DNA from: Intestinimonas butyriciproducens
GTDB taxonomy: Bacteria; Bacillota; Clostridia; Oscillospirales; Oscillospiraceae
DNA length: 64,000 bases
Direction: 5' to 3'
Assembly: GCF_004154955.1 (NCBI RefSeq)
Contig: NZ_CP011524.1
Location: 1,302,001 to 1,366,000 of the forward strand
The notes beneath the pieces are model-generated. The model was not told where the DNA came from and searched no databases. It saw only the letters and a program-made list of their open reading frames with translations. The translations under genes were made by a program, and so were the position numbers. Below, piece by piece: positions 7,775-20,339 of the stretch (positions are counted from its first letter, which is position 1; each line of letters begins with the position of its first letter).

Positions 7775-8501
7775 ATGTACTACGAGAACACCTATCGGGT
7801 CGGCGCGCGGGACGTGGACCCGTTTAACCAGTGCCGCCCCTCCTCCATGATGGACTTCCTTCAGGAGGCGGCCACGGAGGCCGCGGTGGAGCTCCATGTC
7901 TCCCGGGAGGAAATGGTGGCGCGCTATCATGTGTTCTGGATGTTGGCGCGGATCTGGTATCGCCTGGACCGACCGGTCTGCTGGGATGAGAGGGTCACAA
8001 TCAGAACCTGGCACCGGGGGAGCAGGGGGGCGTCTATGTATCGGGATTTCGACCTTCTGATGGACGGTAAGCCCATTGGAGAGGCGGTGAGCGTGTGGGT
8101 CCTGGCGGATTTGGATACCCATAAACTCTTCCGGCTGGGGAATGTGCGGGAGTTTGACGATACCTCCGGCGGCGCGCTCTGCAAGGAGAAACTGCTGCCC
8201 AGGCTGAAGGTTCCGGTACCGCTGGTCCCGGCGCAGGCGCGCGCATTGCATTACAGTGATACCGATGTCAACGGCCATGTGAACAATGTCCGATATGCCG
8301 ATTTTACCTGTGACGCGCTGGAGATGCAGCGCCTGGGCCAGGGGCGGTTCGTCTCTTCGCTCCAGATCGGATATCTGAAAGAGTGCCGGGCGGGGGAGAC
8401 CATTCGTCTCTCGACGGGCTGCGAAAACGGAACATGGTATGTGCAGGGCGACGGGGAAGAGGGAAAGCCGAGATTTGACGCGGCGCTCACCATGTCCCCT
8501 C

Positions 8502-8515
<14 letters not shown>
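7775..8515 (+). CDS. Acyl-ACP thioesterase
   Basis: A 246-residue double hot-dog protein of the bacterial FatA/FatB-like family. The first hot dog begins YYENTYRVGARDVDPFNQCR with the helix FLQEAATEAA; the second contains HYSDTDVNGHVNNVRYADF, which carries the Asn/His catalytic region (DxNxHxNN). It hydrolyses acyl-ACP to free fatty acid. The ATG at 7775 has AAGGAGGTG upstream, overlapping the end of the preceding gene. The guaB promoter lies across its 3' end. Confidence 0.88.
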
Positions 8516-10063
<1,548 letters not shown>

Positions 10064-10084
10064 GGGCTGGACAAAAAGGATTCC

Positions 10085-10122
10085 AGGACTCCGGCGGCCC
10101 CCAGGCTGCCGGAGTCCTTTTT
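10085..10122 (+). terminator. Terminator of guaB
   Basis: AGGACTCCGGC (10085-10095) pairs with GCCGGAGTCCT (10108-10118), followed by TTTTT. Confidence 0.92.
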
Positions 10123-10216
10123 ATGGGCCGGGAGCGGATGCTGTGAGACTTGCGGCTTTGCCCCACACGCATTATAATGGTCAGAGTCAGAAGAGAAAAA
10201 GAAAGGGGGGAGAAGG

Positions 10217-13200
10217 ATGCTGCGGCTGCTGCTGGGCCGGGCGGGCGCGGGTAAATCCACCGCCATCCTGCGCCGGATCGCCGCCTCCGGGGGAGCGCGG
10301 AGACAGCTTTTGATCGTACCTGAACAGGCGTCCCATGAGACGGAGCGCCGTCTGTGCGCCGTGGCCGGGAACCAGGTGTCCCTCTACGCCGAGGTCCTCT
10401 CTTTTACGAGGTTGGGAAGCCGGGTCTTTTCTCAGACGGGGGGGCTGGCCGCCCCGGCGCTGGACCCGGGCGGCCGGTTGCTCCTCATGTGCGCGGCATT
10501 GAAATCAGTTTCCGGCAGCCTGACCGTCTATGCCCGTCCCTCCCGGAAACCTGCTTTCCTCACAGGACTGCTGGCCACGCTGGACGAATGCAAGCAGTAT
10601 CAGGTCTTTCCGGACGACCTGGCCAGGGCGGGCGAGGCGGTGGAGGGTCGGGAGGGGGAAAAGCTCCGGGATCTGGGGCTGATTTTTGGCGCCTATGAGG
10701 CGCTTTCCGCGCGGACGGCGGCCGACCCGCGGGACCGCATCACACGGCTGGCCCAGGGTCTGAAGGAATGCGGCTATGCCCGTGGCATGGATATCTATAT
10801 CGACGGCTTCACGGACTTCACGCCCCAGCAGGGGTTGGTGCTGCGGGCCCTCCTGCGGCAGGCGGAGTCCGTGACGGTCGCCCTCACCTCTGACCGGCTG
10901 GACCGGGATACCGGAGCATCCAACATCTTCGCTCCTGCGCGGCGGACGGCGGCCTATCTGAGGCGAATGGCGGGAGAGGAACATGTCCCCGCCGAGGCGG
11001 AATATCTGCCCCAGCGCGGGGAAGGCCGGTCGGCGGCGCTTGCCCGGCTGGAGGCCAACCTGTTTGCCGATGTGCCGGCGGCGGCAGCGTCCCTCGCGCC
11101 GGAGATCGGGCTGTTTTCCGCCCTGCGGCCCCGCTCGGAAGTGGAGTATGCGGCCTCGGAGGTCCTGCGGCTGGTGCGGGAGGAGGGCTGCCGTTTTCGG
11201 GACATCGCCCTGGTGGCGCGGGGATTTGAGCGCTACGCGCCCCTGGTGGAGGAGATCTTTCCCCGGTATGGCATCCCCGTTTTCCTGGATGCAATGACTG
11301 ATATTTTGCAAAAGCCGGTCTTTGCCGTGGTGACGGGAGCGCTGGACGTGGTGGCGCGGGGCTACAGCTATGACGACGTGTTTCGCTATCTGAAAACAGG
11401 CCTTGCGGGGGTGTCCAGAGGCGAGTGTGACGAGCTGGAGAACTATGTGCTGAAGTGGGGGATAAAAGGGAATCGCTGGACGGCAAAAGCCGACTGGGAC
11501 ATGCACCCCAGGGGATATGGCTTCCCCATGACTGGGCCGGACAGGGAATGGATCGCCCGGGTCAACGAAGTGCGCAGAAAGGTTGTCGGCCCGCTGGAGG
11601 GGCTCCGGAAAAACAGGGACCGCACGGGGAGAGGACAGGCGATGGCGCTCTATCGCTTCCTGGAATCCATCCGCCTGCCGGAGCAGCTCGCGGAGCGGTC
11701 AGAACGGCTGCGCGCGCGGGGAGAGCTCAAGCGGGCGGAGGAATACGGACAGCTTTGGGAGATCCTCTGCGGCGGGCTGGAGCAGTGCGCCGGGCTGCTG
11801 GGGGAAGAGCCCATGGAGCTGCAGGAATTTGCCCAACTCTTCAAGCTGGTCCTGTCCCAGTATGACGTGGGTACCATCCCGGTGTCCCTGGACCGGGTAA
11901 ACGCCGGTGAGGCGGCCCGACTGGGGAACCGGGAGGTGAAAGCACTGTTCTTCCTGGGGGCGGACGATGGGGCTGTGCCCCAGGTGGCGCCAGCGCCGGG
12001 GCTCTTCACCGATGACGACCGGAGCCTGCTCTCCTCCTTCGGGCTGGAGCTCTCCCCGCAGCTTGCGGACAAGCTGGACCGTGAGATGACCATTGTATAC
12101 GAGGCATGTGCACGTCCCTCCCATTGGCTGACCGTAAGCTGGGCGGCCATGGACCCCCAAGGGGAGGAAAAACGCCCCTCCTTTCTGGTGAGTCGACTGC
12201 GCCTGCTCTTCCCACAGAACCCGCTGCTGCGGGAGCAGGACATGTCCGGCACATTCCGGCTGTCCGCCCCCGGCCCGGCAGTGGAGCTGGCGGGCCGCTA
12301 TCCCCAGGTGCGGCGCATTTTGAGCGGAAGGGCGGAATATGCGCCCCGGGTACGGCGGATGGAGGATGCCCTCCATGCGGAGCGGGGAAGCCTGTCGCCT
12401 GAGGCGGTACAGCGGCTCTACGGCCGGCATGTGCCTATGTCGGCCTCCCGGATGGACAAGTACCAATCCTGTCACTTCTCCTATTTCATGCAGTACGGAC
12501 TGAACGCAAAGGCCAGACGGACCGCCGGGTTCCAGGCCCCGGAATACGGCACCTTCGTCCATTATGTTCTGGAGCATGTGCTTCAGGACCCTGCCTGCCG
12601 GGTCGGGGACGGCTCCGGCGGCTGGTCCTATGACCGGGAGCGGGCCCGCAGGCTGATCCGGGAGATCATGGAGCGATATATTGCGGAGGAGCTGGGCGGA
12701 CTGGAGAACAAGACGCCACGCTTTCTCTACCTGTTCCAGCGCCTAGTCCGGCCTGTGACCCAGGTGGTGGAGAACGTGCTGGACGAGCTGGGCGCTTCCC
12801 AGTTCCGGCCCATCGCTTTTGAGCTGGGCTTCGGCGCCAAGGGGGAGCTGCCGCCGGTGGAGCTCACGGTGGACGGCATCACCGTGAGCATATCCGGCTT
12901 TGTGGACCGGCTGGACGGCTGGGTCCATAACGGGCGGCTCTACCTCCGGGTGGTGGACTATAAGACGGGGCGGAAGTCCTTTGATCTGACGGAGGTCTGG
13001 AATGGGCTGGGCCTTCAAATGCTGCTCTATCTGTTTACACTGGAGGATCAGGGGAGCGCGCTCTATCACCGTGAGGTGACGCCCGCCGGTGTGCTCTATC
13101 TGCCCGCGCGGGAGGCGACGGTCCAGGGGAGACGTGATATGGATGAGGCGGAGCGGCGGAAAAGGGCGGACGCCGAGCTGCGGCGGAGGGGGTTGATCCT

Positions 13201-13567
13201 AGACGATCCGGAGGTGGTGGAAGCCATGGAGAGCCCCGGAGAGGAGGGGCTGCGCTTCCTTCCCCTGCGCGTGTCCGGCCGCACGGGAGCCATTACCGGC
13301 GACGCGCTGGTGTCGGCGGAACGGCTGGGAAGGCTGAAAGTCCATACGCAGCGTATCCTGCGGGAAATTGCCCGGGAACTGTCCGCGGGGAACATCGCGG
13401 CCGCCCCCTTTTGGCGGGGACCGGAGAAGAACGCCTGCCTTTATTGCGACTATGCCGCTGCCTGCCACTTTGAGGAGGGGCGCGGCGGCGACAGGGTGAG
13501 GTACCTGCCCGCGCTGGACGGGGAGGCATTCTGGCAGGCGGTGGCGGCGGAAGAGATGGAGAAGTAG
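10217..13567 (+). CDS. addB: ATP-dependent helicase/nuclease subunit B
   Basis: A 1116-residue AddB subunit of the AddAB recombination nuclease that processes double-strand breaks. The N-terminus LGRAGAGKSTAIL is the Walker-A-like loop. The C-terminal nuclease domain has VVDYKTGRKSF, and the four cysteines of the iron-sulfur staple are present: one at about residue 751 (SCHFSYF) and three near 1072-1081 (CLYCDYAAAC). Start ATG 10217 sits behind GGGGGAGAAGG. addA begins 11 bp after the stop, the usual addB-addA order. Confidence 0.96.
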   Translation: MLRLLLGRAGAGKSTAILRRIAASGGARRQLLIVPEQASHETERRLCAVAGNQVSLYAEVLSFTRLGSRVFSQTGGLAAPALDPGGRLLLMCAALKSVSGSLTVYARPSRKPAFLTGLLATLDECKQYQVFPDDLARAGEAVEGREGEKLRDLGLIFGAYEALSARTAADPRDRITRLAQGLKECGYARGMDIYIDGFTDFTPQQGLVLRALLRQAESVTVALTSDRLDRDTGASNIFAPARRTAAYLRRMAGEEHVPAEAEYLPQRGEGRSAALARLEANLFADVPAAAASLAPEIGLFSALRPRSEVEYAASEVLRLVREEGCRFRDIALVARGFERYAPLVEEIFPRYGIPVFLDAMTDILQKPVFAVVTGALDVVARGYSYDDVFRYLKTGLAGVSRGECDELENYVLKWGIKGNRWTAKADWDMHPRGYGFPMTGPDREWIARVNEVRRKVVGPLEGLRKNRDRTGRGQAMALYRFLESIRLPEQLAERSERLRARGELKRAEEYGQLWEILCGGLEQCAGLLGEEPMELQEFAQLFKLVLSQYDVGTIPVSLDRVNAGEAARLGNREVKALFFLGADDGAVPQVAPAPGLFTDDDRSLLSSFGLELSPQLADKLDREMTIVYEACARPSHWLTVSWAAMDPQGEEKRPSFLVSRLRLLFPQNPLLREQDMSGTFRLSAPGPAVELAGRYPQVRRILSGRAEYAPRVRRMEDALHAERGSLSPEAVQRLYGRHVPMSASRMDKYQSCHFSYFMQYGLNAKARRTAGFQAPEYGTFVHYVLEHVLQDPACRVGDGSGGWSYDRERARRLIREIMERYIAEELGGLENKTPRFLYLFQRLVRPVTQVVENVLDELGASQFRPIAFELGFGAKGELPPVELTVDGITVSISGFVDRLDGWVHNGRLYLRVVDYKTGRKSFDLTEVWNGLGLQMLLYLFTLEDQGSALYHREVTPAGVLYLPAREATVQGRRDMDEAERRKRADAELRRRGLILDDPEVVEAMESPGEEGLRFLPLRVSGRTGAITGDALVSAERLGRLKVHTQRILREIARELSAGNIAAAPFWRGPEKNACLYCDYAAACHFEEGRGGDRVRYLPALDGEAFWQAVAAEEMEK

Positions 13568-13578
13568 GAGGTGAGAAG

Positions 13579-16500
13579 ATGGGGTTCCCGCTGACGGAGG
13601 AACAGCGTGCGGCGGTGGAGGACCGCGGCGGAGGACTGCTGGTCTCTGCTGCTGCCGGCTCCGGTAAGACCAGGGTGCTGGTGGAGCGCCTGCTCTCCCG
13701 GGTGGAGGAGGAGGGGCTGGACATCCACCGTTTCCTGGTCATTACCTATACCAAAGCCGCCGCCGCCGAGCTCCGGGGACGGATCGTGGAGGAACTGGCG
13801 GCCCGCCTTGCAGAGCGCCCTGGGGACCGCCATCTGCGGCGGCAGGCCATGCTGGTCTATCAGACGCAGATATCTACCGTCCATGCGTTCTGCGCCCAAC
13901 TCCTCCGGGAGTGCGGGCACCTGCTGGATCTGGACCCCGATTTCCGGCTCTGTGACGAGAGCGAGGCGGGGGTGCTGATGCTCCAGGCCATGGACGATGT
14001 GCTGGAACAGCGGTATGAGACGGTAGAGCCGGAGGGGGATTTCGCCCGGCTTCTGGACACGGTGGCCGCCGGGCGGGACGACAGCCGTCTGGTCCGGATC
14101 GCCCTGGATATCTATGGAAAGGTGCAGAGCCATCCGGCCCCCGGCGCCTGGCTGGCGGGGCAGCAGAGGGCCTTTGCTCTGGAGGGCGTGGCCGATGCGG
14201 GGGAGACGCCCTGGGGCGCGTTGCTGCTGGAGCAGGCAGAAAGGCAGGCGGAATACTGGCAGGGGCAGATGATGCGGGCCCTGGAGCTGGCCTGGGGGGA
14301 GGAAAAGCTTTCAAAAGGATACGCCCCCAGCCTGTCTGCCACTCTGGAGGGCCTGCGCGCATTCCGGGAGGCCGCCGCCCAGGGCTGGGACCGGGCCTCG
14401 GAACGGGTGGCGATCCCCTTCCCCCGTCTGGGCGCGGTGCGGGGCTGCGGCGATCCCGCGGCCCAGGAGCGGATCAAGACCATACGGGAGGTCTGTAAAA
14501 AGCGCATGGGAAAGCTGGCGGAGCTGTTCTCCGAGCCCAGCGGACGGCTGCTGGAAGATATGCGCGCGGTACATCCGGCGGTGCGGGGACTGTTTGCGTT
14601 GGTGGAGGACTTCTCACATGCCTATACGGCGCTGAAAAGGGAACGCGGCCTGTTGGACTTTTCCGATCTGGAGCACTGCGCGGTCCGGCTTCTGGTGGGA
14701 AAAGACGGGCTGCCTACGGAGCTGGCGGACCAGTGGGGCGCGCGGTACGCCGAGGTCATGGTGGACGAGTATCAGGACACCAATGAGGTGCAGAACGCTA
14801 TCTTTTCCGCCGTTTCCGGGCAGGGAAAACGCCTATTTATGGTGGGGGACGTGAAACAGTCCATCTATCGCTTCCGACTGGCCGACCCCACCATCTTCCT
14901 GGAGAAGTACCGCTCGTTCCGCCCGGCGGGTGAGGCGGCGGAGGGCGAGCCCAGGCGCATCCTTCTGACACGGAATTTCCGCTCCCGGCCCCAAGTGCTG
15001 GAGGGAGCCAATTTCCTCTTCCGAAACGTGATGTCCACGGAGTTCGGCGAGATGGACTACACCGGGGACGAGGCCCTCTATCCCGGCGCATCCTTCGAAG
15101 AGGACGGGGGGGACTACCGTGTGGAGCTGGATGCCCTGGACCTCTCCCAGACCGGTGAGGAAGAGGGAGAGAAGTCCCCCAGGGATCTGCTGGAGGCCCG
15201 CTTTGCCGCAGGCCGCATCCAGACGCTCCTGGAGGAGGGATTCCAGGTCGTCGATCAGAACGGCGGCCTGCGGCCGGTGTCTGCGGGGGATATCGTCATT
15301 CTTCTGCGCTCGCCGGGGGCGGTGCTTCACCACTATGCCAGGGCGCTGGGAGAACGGGATATTCCCTGGGAGGCGGATGGGGGAGAGGATTTTCTGGACT
15401 CCACTGAGGTGTCTGTGGCCCTTTCTTACCTCCAGATCATTGACAATCCCAGGCAGGACGTCCCCCTCATCTCGGTGCTGCGTTCCCCGCTCTACGGCTT
15501 TTCGGCGGACCGGCTCGCAGAGATCAGGGCCAACGCCAGGGACACGGACTTTTACGAGGCGCTGTGCCGGGATGAGGGCCGGGACACGGCCGCCTTTCTG
15601 GAGGAGCTGGAACTGCTGCGGGACCGGGCCGTGGATATGAGCTGTCACCAGCTCCTCTGGGATCTCTATGACCGGGTCGATCTCCTGGGCATTTTCAGCG
15701 CCATGGGAGACAGCGGGACCCGGCGGGGAAATCTGCTGGCGCTCAGCGAATGTGCACGACAGTTTGAGTCGTCCGGACACAAGGGACTTTTTGGCTTCCT
15801 CTCTTATCTGGCGCATGTCCGCGAAAACGGCGGCAGGCTCACCTCTCCCAATCCGGCGGGAGGGGGAGACGGCGTGCGGGTCCTCAGCATCCACAAGTCC
15901 AAGGGGCTGGAGTTTCCAGTGGTCTTTCTCTGTGGGCTGGCAAGAAGGCTCAACCGGGAGGACATGCAGCGCCCCATCCTTTTTCACCCCAAGCTGGGCG
16001 TGGGTCCCAAAGGTCTGGACACCGAACGGATGGTATCGTTCCCAACGCTGGCCCGGAAGGCTGTGGCCAGCCAACTGGAGCGGGAGATGATGGCGGAGGA
16101 GCTGCGGCTGCTTTATGTGGCGATGACCCGGGCGAGGGAAAAGCTGGTCTTGGTCTGTTCCCTCACCGGCGGAGCCCGTGATCTTCAGCGTATGGCGGGG
16201 GACGCAGGCTGCCCGGTGGAGCCCCAGGCCCTTCTGGGTATGCAGGCGGTGAGCCAGTGGGTGCTGCTGCCTGTGCTGGCGCGGCCCGACGCCGACGCGC
16301 TGCGCCGGGCCGCCGGGGTCGAGATTCCGGTGACTGCGGAGGACTGCGGGCCGGAATGGGATATCCGCTGGATCAATGGGAGCGGGCTGGCGGTGGAGCC
16401 CCCGCCCTGCGGAGCGCCGCCGGAAGAGGAGGCAGACGAGGACGCCGGTCCAGGGTTGGAAGAACGGCTTCTCTGGCAGTATCCCTTCGCCGGAGATGTG

Positions 16501-17196
16501 GAGATCCCGTCCAAACTGACGGCGACCCAGCTCAAGGGCCGCGACTTGGACGGGGAGGCGGCGGAGGAGACGCCGCAGCCGCTCCGCCCCGTCCGCTTCG
16601 GGCGGCCGCGATTTGCGTCCGAGGAGATGGGGCTCACTCCGGCGCAGCGGGGAACGGCCCTCCATCTGGTGATGCAGTTCATCGATTTTTCCAGGACGGA
16701 GACGGTGGAACAGGTAGCCGGGGAGATTCGGCGGCTGGTGGAAAGACAGATGATCACGCCCCAGCAGGGGGAGGCGGTACGCCCGGAAAAGCTCACGGCG
16801 TTTTTTTCCTCCGCCATCGGCAGAGAGGCGCGGGCGTCTGAAACGCTGCACAGGGAGTTCAAATTTTCCATCCTGGTTCCAGCCGCCGGCTATTATGCCC
16901 GGGCGAGCCGGGGAGAGGAGGTGCTCCTTCAGGGTGTGGTGGACTGCTGGTTCGAGACGCCGGAGGGGATCACGGTTTTGGACTTCAAAACAGACCGGGT
17001 GGACGAGCGGACCGTGGGGGACCGGGCGGAGGAATATCGTCCGCAGCTTGCGGCCTACAGCAGGGCACTGGAAGAGGTGACCGGGAGACAGGTGTGCCGC
17101 AGAGTGCTGTGGTTTTTTGCCCTGGACCGGGCGGAGGAGGTTCCGGACGCCAGTGTGCCGGAGGCCAGCAACTCCAAAAAACAAGAAAAAACTTGA
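13579..17196 (+). CDS. addA: ATP-dependent helicase/nuclease subunit A
   Basis: A 1205-residue UvrD-like helicase plus RecB-type nuclease. Helicase motifs in order: [13 protein letters not shown] (about 24-36), [64 protein letters not shown] and [13 protein letters not shown]. The nuclease motif VLDFKTDRV is at about 1133. With AddB it unwinds and trims broken ends for RecA loading. GGAGGTGAGAAG lies before the ATG. The last codons overlap a region rich in A that leads into the rpmE promoter. Confidence 0.97.
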   Translation: MGFPLTEEQRAAVEDRGGGLLVSAAAGSGKTRVLVERLLSRVEEEGLDIHRFLVITYTKAAAAELRGRIVEELAARLAERPGDRHLRRQAMLVYQTQISTVHAFCAQLLRECGHLLDLDPDFRLCDESEAGVLMLQAMDDVLEQRYETVEPEGDFARLLDTVAAGRDDSRLVRIALDIYGKVQSHPAPGAWLAGQQRAFALEGVADAGETPWGALLLEQAERQAEYWQGQMMRALELAWGEEKLSKGYAPSLSATLEGLRAFREAAAQGWDRASERVAIPFPRLGAVRGCGDPAAQERIKTIREVCKKRMGKLAELFSEPSGRLLEDMRAVHPAVRGLFALVEDFSHAYTALKRERGLLDFSDLEHCAVRLLVGKDGLPTELADQWGARYAEVMVDEYQDTNEVQNAIFSAVSGQGKRLFMVGDVKQSIYRFRLADPTIFLEKYRSFRPAGEAAEGEPRRILLTRNFRSRPQVLEGANFLFRNVMSTEFGEMDYTGDEALYPGASFEEDGGDYRVELDALDLSQTGEEEGEKSPRDLLEARFAAGRIQTLLEEGFQVVDQNGGLRPVSAGDIVILLRSPGAVLHHYARALGERDIPWEADGGEDFLDSTEVSVALSYLQIIDNPRQDVPLISVLRSPLYGFSADRLAEIRANARDTDFYEALCRDEGRDTAAFLEELELLRDRAVDMSCHQLLWDLYDRVDLLGIFSAMGDSGTRRGNLLALSECARQFESSGHKGLFGFLSYLAHVRENGGRLTSPNPAGGGDGVRVLSIHKSKGLEFPVVFLCGLARRLNREDMQRPILFHPKLGVGPKGLDTERMVSFPTLARKAVASQLEREMMAEELRLLYVAMTRAREKLVLVCSLTGGARDLQRMAGDAGCPVEPQALLGMQAVSQWVLLPVLARPDADALRRAAGVEIPVTAEDCGPEWDIRWINGSGLAVEPPPCGAPPEEEADEDAGPGLEERLLWQYPFAGDVEIPSKLTATQLKGRDLDGEAAEETPQPLRPVRFGRPRFASEEMGLTPAQRGTALHLVMQFIDFSRTETVEQVAGEIRRLVERQMITPQQGEAVRPEKLTAFFSSAIGREARASETLHREFKFSILVPAAGYYARASRGEEVLLQGVVDCWFETPEGITVLDFKTDRVDERTVGDRAEEYRPQLAAYSRALEEVTGRQVCRRVLWFFALDRAEEVPDASVPEASNSKKQEKT

Positions 17197-17204
17197 AAAA
17201 GGAC

Positions 17205-17233
17205 TTGCATTCCCAAGGAGAACATGCTATTAT
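17205..17233 (+). promoter_or_regulatory. Promoter of rpmE
   Basis: TTGCAT (17205-17210), 17-bp spacer, TATTAT (17228-17233). Confidence 0.7.
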
Positions 17234-17284
17234 ACTAGTTGCGTTTATGCGCATATCCCCAAGGAGAAAGAGGTGAACCCAGCA

Positions 17285-17491
17285 ATGAAGGAAGGCATTC
17301 ATCCCAACTATCAGCAGACCACTATCAAATGTGCCTGCGGCAATGTGATCGAGACCGGATCTACCAAAAAGGACATCCGCGTGGAAGTTTGCTCCAAATG
17401 TCACCCCTTTTTCACCGGCAAGCAGAAGATGGTGGATACGGGCGGACGTGTGAGCCGCTTCAACAAGAAGTTCGGTTTGGACCAGAAGTAA
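17285..17491 (+). CDS. rpmE: 50S ribosomal protein L31 (zinc-binding type)
   Basis: A 68-residue L31 with the zinc ligands Cys16, Cys18, Cys36 and Cys39 (KCACGN and CSKCHPF), so it is the C+ form. The core GIHPNYQ, ATG at 17285 and ribosome-binding site GAGAAAGAGGTG give a normal gene. It has its own promoter and terminator. Confidence 0.97.
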   Translation: MKEGIHPNYQQTTIKCACGNVIETGSTKKDIRVEVCSKCHPFFTGKQKMVDTGGRVSRFNKKFGLDQK

Positions 17492-17507
17492 GTTTGGGAC
17501 TTAATAA

Positions 17508-17537
17508 GGCCCGCGTCGGTTTCGGCGCGGGTCTTTT
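17508..17537 (+). terminator. Terminator of rpmE
   Basis: GGCCCGCG (17508-17515) pairs with CGCGGGTC (17526-17533), followed by TTTT. Confidence 0.88.
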
Positions 17538-17591
17538 CGCATATACTGTTTTCAGTACATGAGTACATAATAATAGAGGAGGAAAACGGCC

Positions 17592-18098
17592 ATGCTGGAA
17601 AAATGTGAGGTCAAGAGCCTGGATCAGAACGTATTTACCCTGATTGGGGAGCAGTGGATGCTCATCACGGCCGGTACGCCTGAGCACTGCAACACCATGA
17701 CCGCCAGTTGGGGCGGGCTGGGCGTCCTGTGGGGCGCCGATGTGGCCACCTGCTATATCCGTCCCCAGCGGTACACCTATGAATTTATAGAGAAAAGCGA
17801 CTATTTCACGCTTTCATTTTTGGGGGAGGCGTACCGCAAACAGCTTGCCCTGTGCGGCGCCAAGAGCGGCAGAGAGGTCGATAAGGTGAAGGAGTGCGGC
17901 TTCACCGTGTGCGCAGGGGCGGGGAACGCACCCTATTTTCAGGAGGCAGAGCTGGTGCTGGTGTGCCGCAAGCTCTACTACCAGGACATCGATCCCACCC
18001 ATTTCCTGGACCAAGGCATAGACGGAAAATGGTATCCCCAAAAGGACTACCACCGGATGTATATCGGCGAGATCGTCGAGGCATATCAGAAAAAATAA
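17592..18098 (+). CDS. Flavin reductase-like FMN-binding protein
   Basis: A 168-residue protein of the flavin reductase-like/flavoredoxin fold. NTMTASWGGLGVLWG and CYIRPQRYTYEFIEKSDYFTLSFL match the FMN-binding strand and loop of this family. No membrane segment is visible. It may reduce flavin or act as an electron carrier; the partner is unknown. GAGGAGGAAAACGGCC precedes the ATG. hflX follows after 23 bp on the same strand. Confidence 0.85.
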   Translation: MLEKCEVKSLDQNVFTLIGEQWMLITAGTPEHCNTMTASWGGLGVLWGADVATCYIRPQRYTYEFIEKSDYFTLSFLGEAYRKQLALCGAKSGREVDKVKECGFTVCAGAGNAPYFQEAELVLVCRKLYYQDIDPTHFLDQGIDGKWYPQKDYHRMYIGEIVEAYQKK

Positions 18099-18121
18099 GG
18101 GGCGGTCGCCCCGGAGGTACT

Positions 18122-19399
18122 ATGACGGACCATACGACAGAAGAGAAAATCAACCGCGCGGTGCTGGTGGGACTGAATGCCGCCTGCCTGAGCCGGGAGG
18201 AGAACGCCACGGAGTCCTCTATGGAGGAGCTCTCCGCCCTGCTGGAGACGGCTGGGGGAGTTTGTGTGGGGACGGTGCTCCAGAATAAGGACGCCCCGGA
18301 TCCCAGAACTTTTATCGGCGAGGGCAAGGCGGCGGAGGTGAAGGCGCTGGCGGAGGCGGCGGGGGCGGACATGGTCATCTTTGACAATGCCCTTTCCCCC
18401 TCCCAACAGAGAGTGCTCTCGGAGGAGCTGGGGGTGGCGGTGATGGACCGCTCCGCACTCATTCTCGACATCTTCGCACAGCGGGCCAGGACAAAGGAGG
18501 GGCGGCTCCAGGTGGAGCTGGCCCAGTATAAGTATCTCCTGCCCCGCCTCACGGGTATGTGGGGGCACCTGGTCCGGCAGACGGCTTCCGGCGGAAAGTC
18601 CCCCATCGGTACCCGAGGGCCCGGCGAGACTCAGCTGGAGACCGACCGGAGGCATATCAGGAAGAAGATCGCCAAGCTGGAGGAGGATCTGGAGCAGGTG
18701 CGGCGGGTCCGGGGGGTCCAGCGGGAGCGGCGCATCAAGAACGAGGTGCCGGTGGTGGCCATCGTGGGCTATACCAACGCGGGGAAGTCCACCCTTCTCA
18801 ACGCGCTCACCGGCTCGGACATTCCGGCCAACAACCGACTCTTCGACACGCTGGACACCACGACCCGAAACCTGGAGATCTCCGACACCTGCACCGTGCT
18901 GGTCTCCGACACGGTGGGGTTTATCTCCAAGCTGCCCCACCACCTGGTGGAGGCATTCAAGGCCACGCTGGAGGAGTTGAGCTTTGCCGACCTCCTGCTC
19001 CACGTCATCGACGCCTCCAACCCCGAGTGGCGGGAGCAGGCGGCGGTGGTGGACGCCCTGATCCGGGAGCTTGGGGCCGAACAGACGCCCCGCATCGAGG
19101 TGTTCAACAAGTCCGATCTCTACCGGGGGGATATCATGCCCCACGGGGAGGATATCGTCTCCATCTCCGCCCGGACCGGGGAGGGGCTGGACCGGTTAAC
19201 CTCCATGATCGGGGACCGGCTGGACGGCGGCGCCCACCGGGTCACCCTGCGTCTGCCCTACGACCAGGGCGGAGTGGTGGACATGCTCTACCGGGAGGCA
19301 AAGGTGGAGCGGGTGGAGTACGGCGAGACCATCGAGGTCACGGCCGTCTGCACCGCCAAGATCCTGGGCCAGGTGAGCGAGTTTTTATGGAACGGCTAA
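18122..19399 (+). CDS. hflX: GTPase HflX
   Basis: A 425-residue ribosome-associated GTPase that splits stalled or hibernating 70S particles. The N-terminal domain has RTFIGEGKAAEV and DRSALILDIFAQRARTKEG, then LPRLTGMWGHL, GTRGPGETQLETDRR, the G1 loop GYTNAGKST (about 215-223), G3 DTVGFI and G4 NKSD. The ATG at 18122 follows GGAGGTAC; the long upstream open frame runs into the previous gene and is not real. Confidence 0.96.
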   Translation: MTDHTTEEKINRAVLVGLNAACLSREENATESSMEELSALLETAGGVCVGTVLQNKDAPDPRTFIGEGKAAEVKALAEAAGADMVIFDNALSPSQQRVLSEELGVAVMDRSALILDIFAQRARTKEGRLQVELAQYKYLLPRLTGMWGHLVRQTASGGKSPIGTRGPGETQLETDRRHIRKKIAKLEEDLEQVRRVRGVQRERRIKNEVPVVAIVGYTNAGKSTLLNALTGSDIPANNRLFDTLDTTTRNLEISDTCTVLVSDTVGFISKLPHHLVEAFKATLEELSFADLLLHVIDASNPEWREQAAVVDALIRELGAEQTPRIEVFNKSDLYRGDIMPHGEDIVSISARTGEGLDRLTSMIGDRLDGGAHRVTLRLPYDQGGVVDMLYREAKVERVEYGETIEVTAVCTAKILGQVSEFLWNG

Positions 19400-19604
19400 G
19401 GCCTGCCTGCACGCTGGCAATCTGCCCGGCGCCGGGCAAAAGCCACGGCGATGGGACGTGCCGACTACGTTCCGAGCAGTACGATAGAGACGGCGCGGCC
19501 GACTACGCGCCTTTCCATCCGCTTTCGCCCAAAGGTCCGGGGAAGCGGATGAAAAAGGAGCGTATGGGACTCCGCGGCACCCTGATACGGGAGGAGTGGC
19601 AGGC

Positions 19605-20246
19605 ATGATGAGGGAGTATTATATCCCCACCGCCCCGTCGGAGACGGAATTTACCGAGAAGCGGTCCCGCTTCATCGGGCATGTCTGGCGGGTGGAGAGC
19701 GAGGCAGAGGCACGCGCCCACGTGGAAGAGATGAAGAAGCGATACTACGACGCCCGGCACAACTGCTGGTGCTACCGGCTCCGGGAGGGCGGTGTGGAGC
19801 GGTATTCCGACGACGGAGAGCCCCAGGGCACGGCGGGCCAGCCCATGCTCAACGTGTTCCAGCGGGAGCAGGTGGAGAATGTCTGCTGTGTGGTGACCCG
19901 CTATTTCGGCGGTATCCTTCTGGGGGCCGGCGGCCTGGTCCGGGCCTATACTCAGAGTGCCAAGGATGCCCTGGATGCGGCGGGCATCTCAGTGGTCCGC
20001 CGCTGGGTGGAGGCGGAACTCCGGGTCCCCTACAGCCTCTTTGAACGGGCCAGACAGGAGACGGAGGCGGCAGGAGGACTGGTGGACGGCGCGGAATATG
20101 GCGCGGATGTGACGCTGAGGGTTCTGCTCCCGGAGGAAAAGGCAACAGGCTTTACGGACCGGATCACCGAACTGACCGCCGGCGGCGTTGTCCCGGCAGT
20201 TACAGGGGAGTCCTTCAAGGACGTGCCGAGAGCGGGAATAATATGA
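19605..20246 (+). CDS. YigZ/IMPACT-family protein
   Basis: A 213-residue protein with the UPF0029 N-terminal domain: EFTEKRSRFIGHVWRV, HNCWCYR, YSDDGEPQGTAGQPML and TRYFGGILLGAGGLVRAY are family hallmarks, followed by a small C-terminal domain. The bacterial family is poorly characterised; the eukaryotic relative IMPACT affects translation control. ATG 19605 has GAGGAG eight bases upstream. The 205 bp before it hold no gene, only a palindromic TGCCCGGCGCCGGGCA near 19425. Confidence 0.88.
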   Translation: MMREYYIPTAPSETEFTEKRSRFIGHVWRVESEAEARAHVEEMKKRYYDARHNCWCYRLREGGVERYSDDGEPQGTAGQPMLNVFQREQVENVCCVVTRYFGGILLGAGGLVRAYTQSAKDALDAAGISVVRRWVEAELRVPYSLFERARQETEAAGGLVDGAEYGADVTLRVLLPEEKATGFTDRITELTAGGVVPAVTGESFKDVPRAGII

Positions 20247-20339
20247 AGAAACTGTGAATAATTCTTTTCTTTGCAGGATTTTTGTGTGTCCGCAGGGTAT
20301 ATAGCATCAGGTAGAAAAAACGAGGGGAGGCGGAGGAGG

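Noticed and set aside
14833-17184. 783-codon open frame on the minus strand
   Set aside because: Antisense to addA, compositionally open only.
20271-20339. Upstream ATG for dgt
   Set aside because: No ribosome-binding site, and the added residues are not typical of the family.
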